Below, one piece after another: positions 4,731 through 10,383 of a DNA stretch of 10,383 nt. The notes under the pieces were generated by a model. The model was not told where the DNA came from and ran no database searches. It worked only from the letters and a program-made list of their open reading frames with translations. The position numbers and the translations under genes were made by a program. Source of the DNA: an uncultured Actinomycetes bacterium. Its GTDB lineage: Bacteria > Actinomycetota > Actinomycetes > Nanopelagicales > Nanopelagicaceae. Location of the stretch: assembly GCA_903922325.1 (NCBI GenBank), contig CAIXTG010000056.1, positions 1 through 10,383 on the forward strand. The letters are read 5' to 3'. Position 1 is the stretch's first letter, and every line of letters begins with the position of its first letter.

Positions 4731-4879
4731 TTCTTATCGTTGTCAATTTCATCAACCGCTGCTTCTACAGCATCAACGATCACATCGCGGATTGCCTTTT
4801 TTGCTCGATAAGACTTGATCGCTGCTCGGATCGCTGGGATCGCTGCAAGGGCGAGAAAGGCGTAGATCATCTCTGTCAT
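4727..4879 (-). CDS. 50-residue holin-like membrane protein
   Basis: A small gene overlapping the endolysin stop and the next start, both as ATGA, with AGGAG 7 bases before its ATG. The product has a hydrophobic N-terminal segment (residues 4-20, MIYAFLALAAIPAIRAA), a basic patch (KSYRAKKAIR) and an acidic end (DEIDNDKK). A single membrane segment with a charged tail directly after the endolysin suggests a holin or antiholin working with the following 66-residue protein. No sequence family is recognised, so function is from context. Confidence 0.72.
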   Translation of the reverse strand: MTEMIYAFLALAAIPAIRAAIKSYRAKKAIRDVIVDAVEAAVDEIDNDKK

Positions 4880-5307
4880 TTGTTTGCTCCTAGTAGTGGG
4901 ATTTGAAAGAACGAACCATCCTCATCACCCTTAGAAGTGAAAGATACATGGCAATGATGGTTGTGCGGATTGCTTCCCGTATATTTTCTCCAGCGCCAGC
5001 CCAAGCGAGATGATGCAATTCTGCCATTGAATATGACATAGGCAATGCGCTTGTCACCGGCTTTGGCTGCGAGTCTAATTTGATCAGCAATATCCGGCAT
5101 GAGGTCGGGCTTGCCGCTCTTATGGACATCTCGATCTGTGTCCGTTGCTCTAACCACCCCAGTCTTTGGATCAGGGTTGTGATCACTAGGGCGCGATGAA
5201 TGGCGTGCGTCACCGATCCAACCATCGGAACGCCGATCGCGATCTGGGAAGGTGTCATCGAACTGCTCTCTTAACTGTTGAGCGGCTTTAGATAGTGTTG
5301 GTTTCAT
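4876..5307 (-). CDS. Endolysin, M15-type peptidase
   Basis: A 143-residue peptidoglycan peptidase of the M15 (VanY/L-Ala-D-Glu or D-Ala-D-Ala peptidase-like) group. Metal ligands appear as H43 in RPSDHNPD, D56/D58 in RATDTDRD, and H118/H120 in NPHNHHCHVSF near the C-terminus, the usual H...D...H set for zinc. The N-terminus (DGWIGDARHSSRPSDH) is typical of actinophage M15-like lysins. There is no signal peptide, so release depends on a holin, and two holin-like genes follow at once. No cell-wall binding domain is visible. The start overlaps the preceding stop as ATGA. Confidence 0.85.
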   Translation of the reverse strand: MKPTLSKAAQQLREQFDDTFPDRDRRSDGWIGDARHSSRPSDHNPDPKTGVVRATDTDRDVHKSGKPDLMPDIADQIRLAAKAGDKRIAYVIFNGRIASSRLGWRWRKYTGSNPHNHHCHVSFTSKGDEDGSFFQIPLLGANK

Positions 5308-5522
5308 CCAAGTAATAGAGCCAGCTCAGCATCGGTTAGTCCTAAGCGCTCTGCAATAGCAGCCTTAGCCTCAGCCTTTTCTGCCGCTGCTTGCTCCTCA
5401 TCGGCTTTAGCCTTTGCATAAGCAATAGCATCTGCCTCGCGTTGCTTAACTTCCTCGGCGGTTAGTTCTAATTCTGTAACTTCGCCTGTCTCGCAATTAA
5501 CGATTATCTTTGTGTCTGCCAT
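5304..5522 (-). CDS. 72-residue Ala/Glu-rich helical protein
   Basis: A small protein with a short beta-like start (TKIIVNCETGEVTELEL) and a long charged alanine/glutamate/lysine helix (residues 22-60), ending in GLTDAELALLLG. Proteins with a TGEV-E-x-x-LT-EE start are frequent just after tail-fibre genes in marine and freshwater phages, and a role in fibre assembly is possible but unproven. It has the best ribosome site in the window, AAGGAG 5 bases before the ATG, and its stop overlaps the endolysin start. Confidence 0.72.
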   Translation of the reverse strand: MADTKIIVNCETGEVTELELTAEEVKQREADAIAYAKAKADEEQAAAEKAEAKAAIAERLGLTDAELALLLG

Positions 5523-5527
5523 TTTAT

Positions 5528-5533
5528 CTCCTT
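5528..5533 (-). promoter_or_regulatory. Strong ribosome binding site for the 72-residue gene
   Basis: AAGGAG, 5 bases before the ATG at 5522, partly inside the stop codon of the upstream fibre-like gene. It is stronger than most sites in the window, where starts rely on overlap. Confidence 0.6.
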
Positions 5534-6023
5534 ATGATTTGGATATGCCGTATAGATAAGCGGTGGATAAGTTTGTCCAATTTCCATAAATATCTGTAAT
5601 GCTGATTGTAGTAATTGCTGAAGTTGCGGAAGAATAAAGTTTGGCTGTTAGTTCTAATCGGTTGCTGCCTGTTGCGTTGTTTTCAGATGTGTTATCTAGG
5701 CTCACACTTTTACTGTTAGATGAAAGATAGCTTGGAATATATAATTCACCATTGCTATAAGTAGATGCTGTAATTCCAGAAGCGGGTGCATAGTTATAGG
5801 TCACGGTGTCTGAAGTAGGCGCAGATGTTGAAAATCCTTCTAAATTTCTTTGAGTTGGATTTGTTGAGTTTACTGTTATGTTGAAATTGGTCAAGCCTGT
5901 GGTATCGGAACGCAAAGAAAACTTAACTAATAAGTCTGTATAGGTAGCAGGTATAGAACTAAAAGTAAGACTTGAAGATGACCCAGTACCAGTAGCGGTT
6001 GCGATCTGAATATAAGTAGCCAT
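5532..6023 (-). CDS. Beta-rich tail-fibre-like protein, copy 3 of 3
   Basis: A 163-residue Ser/Thr-rich protein of predicted beta strands without signal or membrane segments. The N-terminus (YIQIATATGTGSSSSLTFSS) aligns by eye with the two preceding genes in the pattern Y-x-x-I-x-T-x-T...F-S-x-I...Y-T-D-L, and all three end in LYGI followed by a short tail (here SKS). Low-charge proteins of this design after the baseplate genes are likely fibre tips, tail decorations or receptor-contact jelly-roll proteins. The start overlaps the preceding stop by one base, with AAGG just upstream. Confidence 0.65.
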   Translation of the reverse strand: MATYIQIATATGTGSSSSLTFSSIPATYTDLLVKFSLRSDTTGLTNFNITVNSTNPTQRNLEGFSTSAPTSDTVTYNYAPASGITASTYSNGELYIPSYLSSNSKSVSLDNTSENNATGSNRLELTAKLYSSATSAITTISITDIYGNWTNLSTAYLYGISKS

Positions 6024-6556
6024 TATGCCGCCTTAATTCCGTATAGGGTAAAGACCGCGCCGCTGCGGATATTGGTTGTGCCAGTTCTCGGCATTATTTT
6101 AATTGTATTTATTGCGGAAGTTGAACGCCATAGACCAACCACTGCTGAAGTACCATAATCAACTACCGCTGAATCTAAATTATTTTGACGGTAAAGCACT
6201 GTTTTATATGTTGTGGTATTAGAATAATTGAGGAACTGATAGATATTTAACGCAGTGGCAGTTGAAGCATTATTTGCCCCGCCACTGTAATCATCAAATT
6301 GAGCGCGGGTAGAATTTCTTACACTTGATGCAGTTGTTCCATTTCCTAAGATTGCTGTAGTTGAATAATTGGTGGCTGTATCTACAGAACCATTACCAAC
6401 CTGCACATAGCAACGGGAGTCGTTTCCCGTTTCTGTATCCCAATAATTAGCAACCAGAACTAAATCAGTATAAGCAGAGCTAATGCTGCTAAAAGTTACT
6501 GATGCCACTGCACTTGTAACTGTTGTAGTCGCTATCGGTTCATAAGTTTTAGCCAT
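6023..6556 (-). CDS. Beta-rich tail-fibre-like protein, copy 2 of 3
   Basis: A 177-residue protein. It opens YEPIATTTVTSAVASVTFSS, continues with AYTDLVLVANY, and ends TLYGIKAA, matching the framework of its neighbours while the middle (about residues 45-120, rich in Asn, Thr and Ser) is different. That is the expected pattern when a conserved scaffold carries variable surface loops. It is joined at both ends by TAATG overlaps, so the three products are probably made together, perhaps as parts of one complex. The specific ligand is unknown. Confidence 0.66.
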   Translation of the reverse strand: MAKTYEPIATTTVTSAVASVTFSSISSAYTDLVLVANYWDTETGNDSRCYVQVGNGSVDTATNYSTTAILGNGTTASSVRNSTRAQFDDYSGGANNASTATALNIYQFLNYSNTTTYKTVLYRQNNLDSAVVDYGTSAVVGLWRSTSAINTIKIMPRTGTTNIRSGAVFTLYGIKAA

Positions 6557-7113
6557 TATTTAATCCCATACAGAGCGAAGGATGAGTATTGCTTAAAGTT
6601 GCCAAAGCGCGGAGTTAGCGTCACCGAAGTAACCGCGTTGGTGTTTGTGGTTGTCATACCTGAAGTCAAAGCCATACGCCCTGAACCGTTGGCATCGTAA
6701 CCAGCCAAGATGCGGAAGGTCTTATATTTATTGACTGACTGGTAGTCCAAGATGTCTATTATTGTTGCGCCGTAAATGCTGGCAGTTGCGGTGTCTGCCG
6801 TCATAGCCTCAAACTGTGTGCTGGCTTGTCCAGTTGTGCCATAAGCGGTTGCAGTACCGCCGCCGTCAGCGAATAGTTGGTGCAAGGTGTAGTTAGTAGT
6901 AACGCCGTTAATTGTTAATTTAGTTTGAGTATAAGCGGCTGAGTCTGTTGATCGGCTTATGCCTCTAATTTGTAGGTGCTTCCAGTCAGTACCAATGGCG
7001 CTGAAAGAAATATCGGCTGCGCCACCTGAACCAACGGTGTAGGTCTGGATGGACTCGTAATCGCCCACCGCGGGCGCTGCGCCCCCAATTAGAGCGGCGA
7101 TATTGTTTAGCAT
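6556..7113 (-). CDS. Beta-rich tail-fibre-like protein, copy 1 of 3
   Basis: A 185-residue protein starting MLNNIAALIGG. A short hydrophobic stretch and glycine/alanine-rich linker (to about residue 17) precede the shared framework: DYESIQTYTVGSGGAADISF, then SAIGTDWKHLQI, and the ending SSFALYGIK. The start at 7113 is chosen because it overlaps the preceding stop as TAATG, like the two genes that follow; an ATG at 7140 would add nine residues and overlap by 28 bases. The extra N-terminal segment, absent in the other two copies, could attach the set to the preceding tail protein. Confidence 0.66.
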   Translation of the reverse strand: MLNNIAALIGGAAPAVGDYESIQTYTVGSGGAADISFSAIGTDWKHLQIRGISRSTDSAAYTQTKLTINGVTTNYTLHQLFADGGGTATAYGTTGQASTQFEAMTADTATASIYGATIIDILDYQSVNKYKTFRILAGYDANGSGRMALTSGMTTTNTNAVTSVTLTPRFGNFKQYSSFALYGIK

Positions 7114-7502
7114 TAGGCTATTGCACCCACGACATACCAAGTGTCTGCAAGAACTTTAATTATTGCTGCTGACTTGTACTGTGCAAGGGTTGGTGCAGCC
7201 GCAGTTGCACCCGCTGAAAGAACTGTGGTTGTGCCGCTTGTTACTGCTGAGATCGTGCAGACTCCAGCGCCTATGTTTAGGACAGTAATAACTGTGCCGA
7301 TCGGATGCGCCACAGAAGCGTTTGTAGGAATCTTGATCGCGTTTGCTGAGGCATTGCTCTGAGTGATCAAAGTCTGATAAGAGTCAGCCAAGACTGTTGT
7401 GTAAGTTGTGCCAGTCTGGGCGTTGAGCGTAAACGCTACTAGCCCGTTAAACATTGCTGCGCTTAGGACATCGCCTGTAGCTGCTGGAAAGCCTGTTGCC
7501 AT
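7113..7502 (-). CDS. Small Ala/Thr-rich tail protein
   Basis: A 129-residue protein with a short start (MATGFPAATGDVLSAAMFNG) then alternating small and hydrophobic residues consistent with repeated beta strands, including IGTVITVLNIGAGVCTISAV and the closing DTWYVVGAIA. This type is common as a domain of phage fibre or head-fibre proteins, where a coiled strand pattern ends in a W-Y/W-V motif. AGGAGA is 6 bases upstream of the ATG. The gene lies between the baseplate-hub-like gene and the fibre-like set. Exact role unknown. Confidence 0.65.
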   Translation of the reverse strand: MATGFPAATGDVLSAAMFNGLVAFTLNAQTGTTYTTVLADSYQTLITQSNASANAIKIPTNASVAHPIGTVITVLNIGAGVCTISAVTSGTTTVLSAGATAAAPTLAQYKSAAIIKVLADTWYVVGAIA

Positions 7503-7508
7503 TTATAT

Positions 7509-7514
7509 TCTCCT
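7509..7514 (-). promoter_or_regulatory. Ribosome binding site of the small tail protein
   Basis: AGGAGA, 6 bases before the ATG at 7502, overlapping the stop region of the preceding 414-residue gene. It marks one of the few junctions in the tail module that does not use a stop/start overlap. Confidence 0.55.
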
Positions 7515-8757
7515 AGTACGCCATTATGTTAGTGCCGATTATACCCGATATAGACGAGCCTATGATGAAGCCTTCGACTATAGGTTCAAGTGTTGTCACA
7601 GTTACCTTCATGGAATTAGGCGTTATATTCCAGTCCAGTCCTTGCGCTTGTAGTGTTTTAACGATCGTAGAGCCATCTGGCTGAACATTGGTAATTTTTA
7701 AATTGCTGAAATAATCCAAGTCCAGCATTGTGGCAGTTGGTACATCTGGGTCGAGCAGATCAACTGTCATCGCGTCAATGCGGATCGTAGTCTCGGCTCT
7801 AGTTGCCACATAGATTTTGGCAATGTTTAAAGCGTCTGCATCGGTCTGGGCTACTAGGTTCGACTCGTTTAATTGGTGAGAGAAATACTTGGCGATCGAA
7901 ATTGCATTCTCTGAGACTTGCTGAGTACCACCGACAATAGTCATTCCAGCGCTGTTGATAATTAGTTTATCGTCAAAACTGAAGCGGAGATCAGTATACG
8001 GGATGCCAGTAGTTTGATTAAACTCAATTGGAGTTTCACCGTACTTCTTGATGACATTTGTGCGGTTTAGGAAAACTGCTGTGCCTTCTGAGTTGATATA
8101 AAACGCGCCCTGCTCTGAAAACTCCGCGTTCTTTAGTGCATCAAGGGAAGTGCGAGAAGTGCCAGGATCGGCTTGGCAGGTTGTGTTGCCGGTGTCGATA
8201 GTACGCATCGAGGTCGGCCATGAGACTTGATCTAGTATCTTGCTTATTCTTGTGCCTGTGTCTTGCCCTGCTGTGGCACTTGCAACGGTTGTAACAGTTG
8301 CCTGTTGCATAAGTCTGAAAGCATCTGTGCAGATAATGTCAACATAGCCAGTTTCTTGGTTCTGAGGATATGTGTACTTGTATTCAATCGTATAGCCAGA
8401 AAATAGGAAGTAACCTACGCCGCCCACCGTAGCCGATACACGCAACTTGCGCAGCGGAGTCAGGAAGCCGTAGTAAGGCGATGCTGTGTTCTGCGGGTTG
8501 AAGTAGCTGAGAGGATCTAGCACTCGGATAGTTGCCTGACCAGCCTCGTAAGTGTCGCGCATAACATTACGCCCGCGGCTGATCTTGATCGAATAAACAT
8601 CTGGAGTTAGATCAACTGTAGGTTCTGGAGTAGTAGTCGAGGCTAAAGTGCCTGTGCCTAATACGCCGTATTTGATATCGCCAATAGTAAACGGATAACC
8701 GAAAGTTGCTCCGCTAGTAAAGTCGAAGGATACGGATATCTGGGCAGGAAGGCTCAT
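7513..8757 (-). CDS. Minor tail / baseplate hub-like protein
   Basis: A 414-residue beta-rich protein directly after the tape measure, the usual place of distal tail and hub/Tal-type proteins in siphoviruses. Residues 55-75 (SIKISRGRNVMRDTYEAGQA) and 76-130 look like the first hub beta domains (DPLSYFNPQN, LRKLRVSATVGG, YFLFSGYTIEY). Residues 140-240 are mixed, with a helical insert (SRTSLDALKNAEFSEQGAFY) and the C-terminal half returns to strands (LDLDYFSNLKITNV, GLDWNITPNSMKVTVT). It likely forms the tail-tip structure that links the tube to the fibres. No peptidase or lysozyme domain is visible. The start overlaps the tape-measure stop as ATGA. Confidence 0.75.
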   Translation of the reverse strand: MSLPAQISVSFDFTSGATFGYPFTIGDIKYGVLGTGTLASTTTPEPTVDLTPDVYSIKISRGRNVMRDTYEAGQATIRVLDPLSYFNPQNTASPYYGFLTPLRKLRVSATVGGVGYFLFSGYTIEYKYTYPQNQETGYVDIICTDAFRLMQQATVTTVASATAGQDTGTRISKILDQVSWPTSMRTIDTGNTTCQADPGTSRTSLDALKNAEFSEQGAFYINSEGTAVFLNRTNVIKKYGETPIEFNQTTGIPYTDLRFSFDDKLIINSAGMTIVGGTQQVSENAISIAKYFSHQLNESNLVAQTDADALNIAKIYVATRAETTIRIDAMTVDLLDPDVPTATMLDLDYFSNLKITNVQPDGSTIVKTLQAQGLDWNITPNSMKVTVTTLEPIVEGFIIGSSISGIIGTNIMAY

Positions 8758-10340
8758 AGCGTAGCGAATGAACCAAATCTGCGGTTAATTTGTATCTGCT
8801 TGCCAGATAATGAATTGTTAGTCTGGACATTTGTTATAGCGTCGGTCAATTCTTGTCCATCTAGGGTTACGCTGACATTGACGGTGGGAGCAATACCTGT
8901 GCTATCAATGCCTAAACTCTTTAGCATATTTAGCGCTTCTGTTAAGGCTTGCTCAGAGTCACTCAAAGCAAGACCAGAGTAGAACTCAGGATCGGCGTTT
9001 AGCTGTTCTTGAGTTACTACTTGACCACCGAATGTCATTCCTGCCATTGCAACAGCAGCATTCTCGGCTGCTAGGCGCTTAGTAGCTGCCTCTACATCTA
9101 GGAGGGTTTTAATCCAGCCCGAGAATGGGTTTTTTGCATCTGGAATGCCTGAGTAATAAGCAACTAGAGTCTGTGTTAAGCCTTGGCTTCTGGCAATAGT
9201 TGCCGCTAGTTTAGACGCCTCGGTTGTGTTGCCAGTAAGGATTGCTAGTTGCAGCTCTAAGCGCTTGCGCTCATCATCAGTTATCTTGCCTTTAAGGGCT
9301 GCAATAATGCCTGTTTGCTCTATATCGAATAAAGTGCCAGCCTTTTGTAAAGCTGTCTGCTCTTTAATGGCTTTAGTGTTCTTAGCAAGAATGGCGCTTT
9401 GTTCTTTAGTGCGCTTGACTGCTGCTTTTTCCGCTGCCGCCTTCTTGAGTTCTGCTGCAATTGCAGGGGTAATGCCTGAGCCAGCTTTGCCTCGATTGGC
9501 TTCTGCTTGACCAATTCTTGCAAACTCTGAAAGATTGCCAGATAGTAAAGCCTTAGCCTGAGCAAGTCCTACGCCAAAGCGACGGATAAAGGTTTCAAGC
9601 CCCGAGGATGCCTTGTCGATTAGGTTGATAATGTTCTGAAGTCCACCTTGACCGCCACCACCCAGAACAGATAAAGCGTCAACTAAACCGCGACCGATTG
9701 CTTCTTTAGCGTTATTAGATGCAACTGCCAGCTTGTTTAATGAGCCTGAATAAGTATCTGCTGCTTGACTTGCTTGTCCTGCAAATAATTCTGAAAGTCT
9801 TACTTGGATTTCCTCGAAGGATGATGAACTTAGTTCAACCTTTGACAGTCCAACACCTAAGCGACCAAGAGCAGCGGTTTGTCCCAGATAAGCCTTTTGC
9901 AGACTTTGCGAAACTTGAGCCACGCTCCTGCCAGTACCCGCGGCAATATCTAGCGCAAGATTGAGAAGTTGCTGTGATTTAGTAATGTCTCCAGTTGCTC
10001 GAAGCAAGCGATCCATTGCCGGGCGCAGTTCATCATCAAGCACTCCAGTTTGCTTTTCTAATCCTGAAATATAATTGTTAACTGCTTCTGCATTATTGCC
10101 AAAGCCAAGCCCTAAATTGTCAAGAGTCTTGCCTAATACGCGAGCGGCTTTGTCATCTGCTGCAAAGGCTTTGACTGCGTCAAAGGAAGCGCGAGCCAAT
10201 TTCTGTGCGCCATAAAGACCTAGATATTGTTTAGCAAGTTTATTGACCTGCTTAGTTAATGCTGAAGTAGCGGTGTCTGCCTGCTTGAAAGCCTTAGCGC
10301 CAACGAACTCGGATGCAATATCTATTCTTAAATCGGCCAT
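8754..10340 (-). CDS. Tail tape-measure protein
   Basis: A 528-residue protein that sets tail length and is expelled at DNA entry. The N-terminus (MADLRIDIASEFVGAKAF) and the segment around residues 80-200, with VNNYISGLEKQTGVLDDELR, ATGDITKSQQLLNLALDIA and SQSLQKAYLGQTAALGRLG, are characteristic of short tape measures in actinobacterial and related siphoviruses. Residues 300-345 form an Ala/Lys-rich coiled coil. It ends in a small beta region (VNVSVTLDGQELTDAITNV) and a QINRRFG tail, also typical. No lysozyme or peptidase domain is seen. The length suggests a short tail, roughly 80 nm at about 0.15 nm per residue (inference). The start overlaps the preceding stop as TAATG, with AGGTGG upstream. 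Confidence 0.9.
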   Translation of the reverse strand: MADLRIDIASEFVGAKAFKQADTATSALTKQVNKLAKQYLGLYGAQKLARASFDAVKAFAADDKAARVLGKTLDNLGLGFGNNAEAVNNYISGLEKQTGVLDDELRPAMDRLLRATGDITKSQQLLNLALDIAAGTGRSVAQVSQSLQKAYLGQTAALGRLGVGLSKVELSSSSFEEIQVRLSELFAGQASQAADTYSGSLNKLAVASNNAKEAIGRGLVDALSVLGGGGQGGLQNIINLIDKASSGLETFIRRFGVGLAQAKALLSGNLSEFARIGQAEANRGKAGSGITPAIAAELKKAAAEKAAVKRTKEQSAILAKNTKAIKEQTALQKAGTLFDIEQTGIIAALKGKITDDERKRLELQLAILTGNTTEASKLAATIARSQGLTQTLVAYYSGIPDAKNPFSGWIKTLLDVEAATKRLAAENAAVAMAGMTFGGQVVTQEQLNADPEFYSGLALSDSEQALTEALNMLKSLGIDSTGIAPTVNVSVTLDGQELTDAITNVQTNNSLSGKQIQINRRFGSFATL

Positions 10341-10383
10341 TATTTGCCACCTGTTCTAGCATTAAACTTTGCGGCTGAGTTAA
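10340..10383 (-). CDS. C-terminal end of an upstream tail gene (partial)
   Basis: The last 13 codons of a gene that enters from the right edge, ending in FNARTGGK and a TAA that overlaps the tape-measure ATG by one base. By position it should be a tail assembly protein or another small tail protein. Too little is present to name it. The frame is chosen because it gives the TAATG junction used throughout this cluster. Confidence 0.5.
   Translation of the reverse strand, partial: NSAAKFNARTGGK

Noticed and set aside
4564..5570. Further DnaA-box-like 9-mers at 4564-4572 (TTATCCACG) and 5562-5570 (inverted TTATCCACC)
   Set aside because: Single near matches inside coding sequence with no clustering; treated as background.
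1505..9964. Plus-strand open frames of 60-108 codons scattered through the window
   Set aside because: Each lies opposite a well-supported minus-strand gene, has no ribosome site or recognisable domain, and reads like a complementary-strand shadow.
1..10383. CRISPR arrays, insertion sequences, integrase or attachment site
   Set aside because: No regularly spaced repeats, transposase or recombinase motifs were found on either strand.

Overview
The window is a stretch of a tailed double-stranded DNA bacteriophage (or prophage), with every supported gene on the minus strand, so the biological reading direction is from base 10383 down to base 1. The tape-measure protein followed by a tail/baseplate protein, small tail-fibre-like proteins and an endolysin points to a siphovirus. 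The host cannot be read directly. The style of the large terminase N-terminus, the M15-type endolysin, the FmdB-like zinc ribbon and the moderate GC content remind me of phages of low-GC freshwater Actinobacteria, but that is an inference.

Layout in transcription order. (1) 10383-5532, tail module: the last codons of an upstream gene, a short tape-measure protein, a tail/baseplate hub-like protein, a small Ala/Thr-rich tail protein, then three consecutive proteins of related beta-rich design that are probably fibre or receptor-contact proteins. (2) 5522-4530, lysis module: a 72-residue helical protein, an M15-type peptidase endolysin, and two small single-membrane-segment proteins that are holin candidates. 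(3) 4525-2791, small accessory genes: an acidic-tailed hypothetical, a calcineurin-like metallophosphoesterase, several very small proteins and a DUF6378-like protein. (4) 2798-1133, DNA-processing module: a protein I read as a candidate single-strand annealing protein with a C-terminal zinc site, two small CxxC/CxxC proteins, a PD-(D/E)XK nuclease with its own zinc tail, and an FmdB-type zinc ribbon. (5) 1110-1, an exported lytic-transglycosylase-like protein, an HNH endonuclease, and the N-terminal 84 residues of the large terminase, which runs off the left edge.

The genes are packed almost without gaps. Most junctions are ATGA (4-base) or TAATG (1-base) stop/start overlaps, which implies one or a few long polycistronic transcripts with translational coupling. 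Five small reading frames of 20-59 codons (584-646, 1960-2139, 3066-3209, 3470-3577, 4727-4879) fit exactly into these junctions; I am confident of three and tentative on two.

The most unusual signal is at 940-1056, inside the 5' part of the transglycosylase gene. Two perfect 6-bp hairpins sit back to back inside a 12-bp stem with a single bulge, forming a clean three-way junction. A third perfect hairpin lies beside it, and a cluster of DnaA-box-like sequences, one an exact TTATCCACA, lies about 60 bases away at 1113-1145. I do not recognise it as a known RNA class. A replication origin, a packaging (cos/pac) element, a structured RNA or a nested inverted-repeat insertion are all possible. 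The second notable feature is the long run of small cysteine-pair (zinc-ribbon) proteins leading into the terminase.
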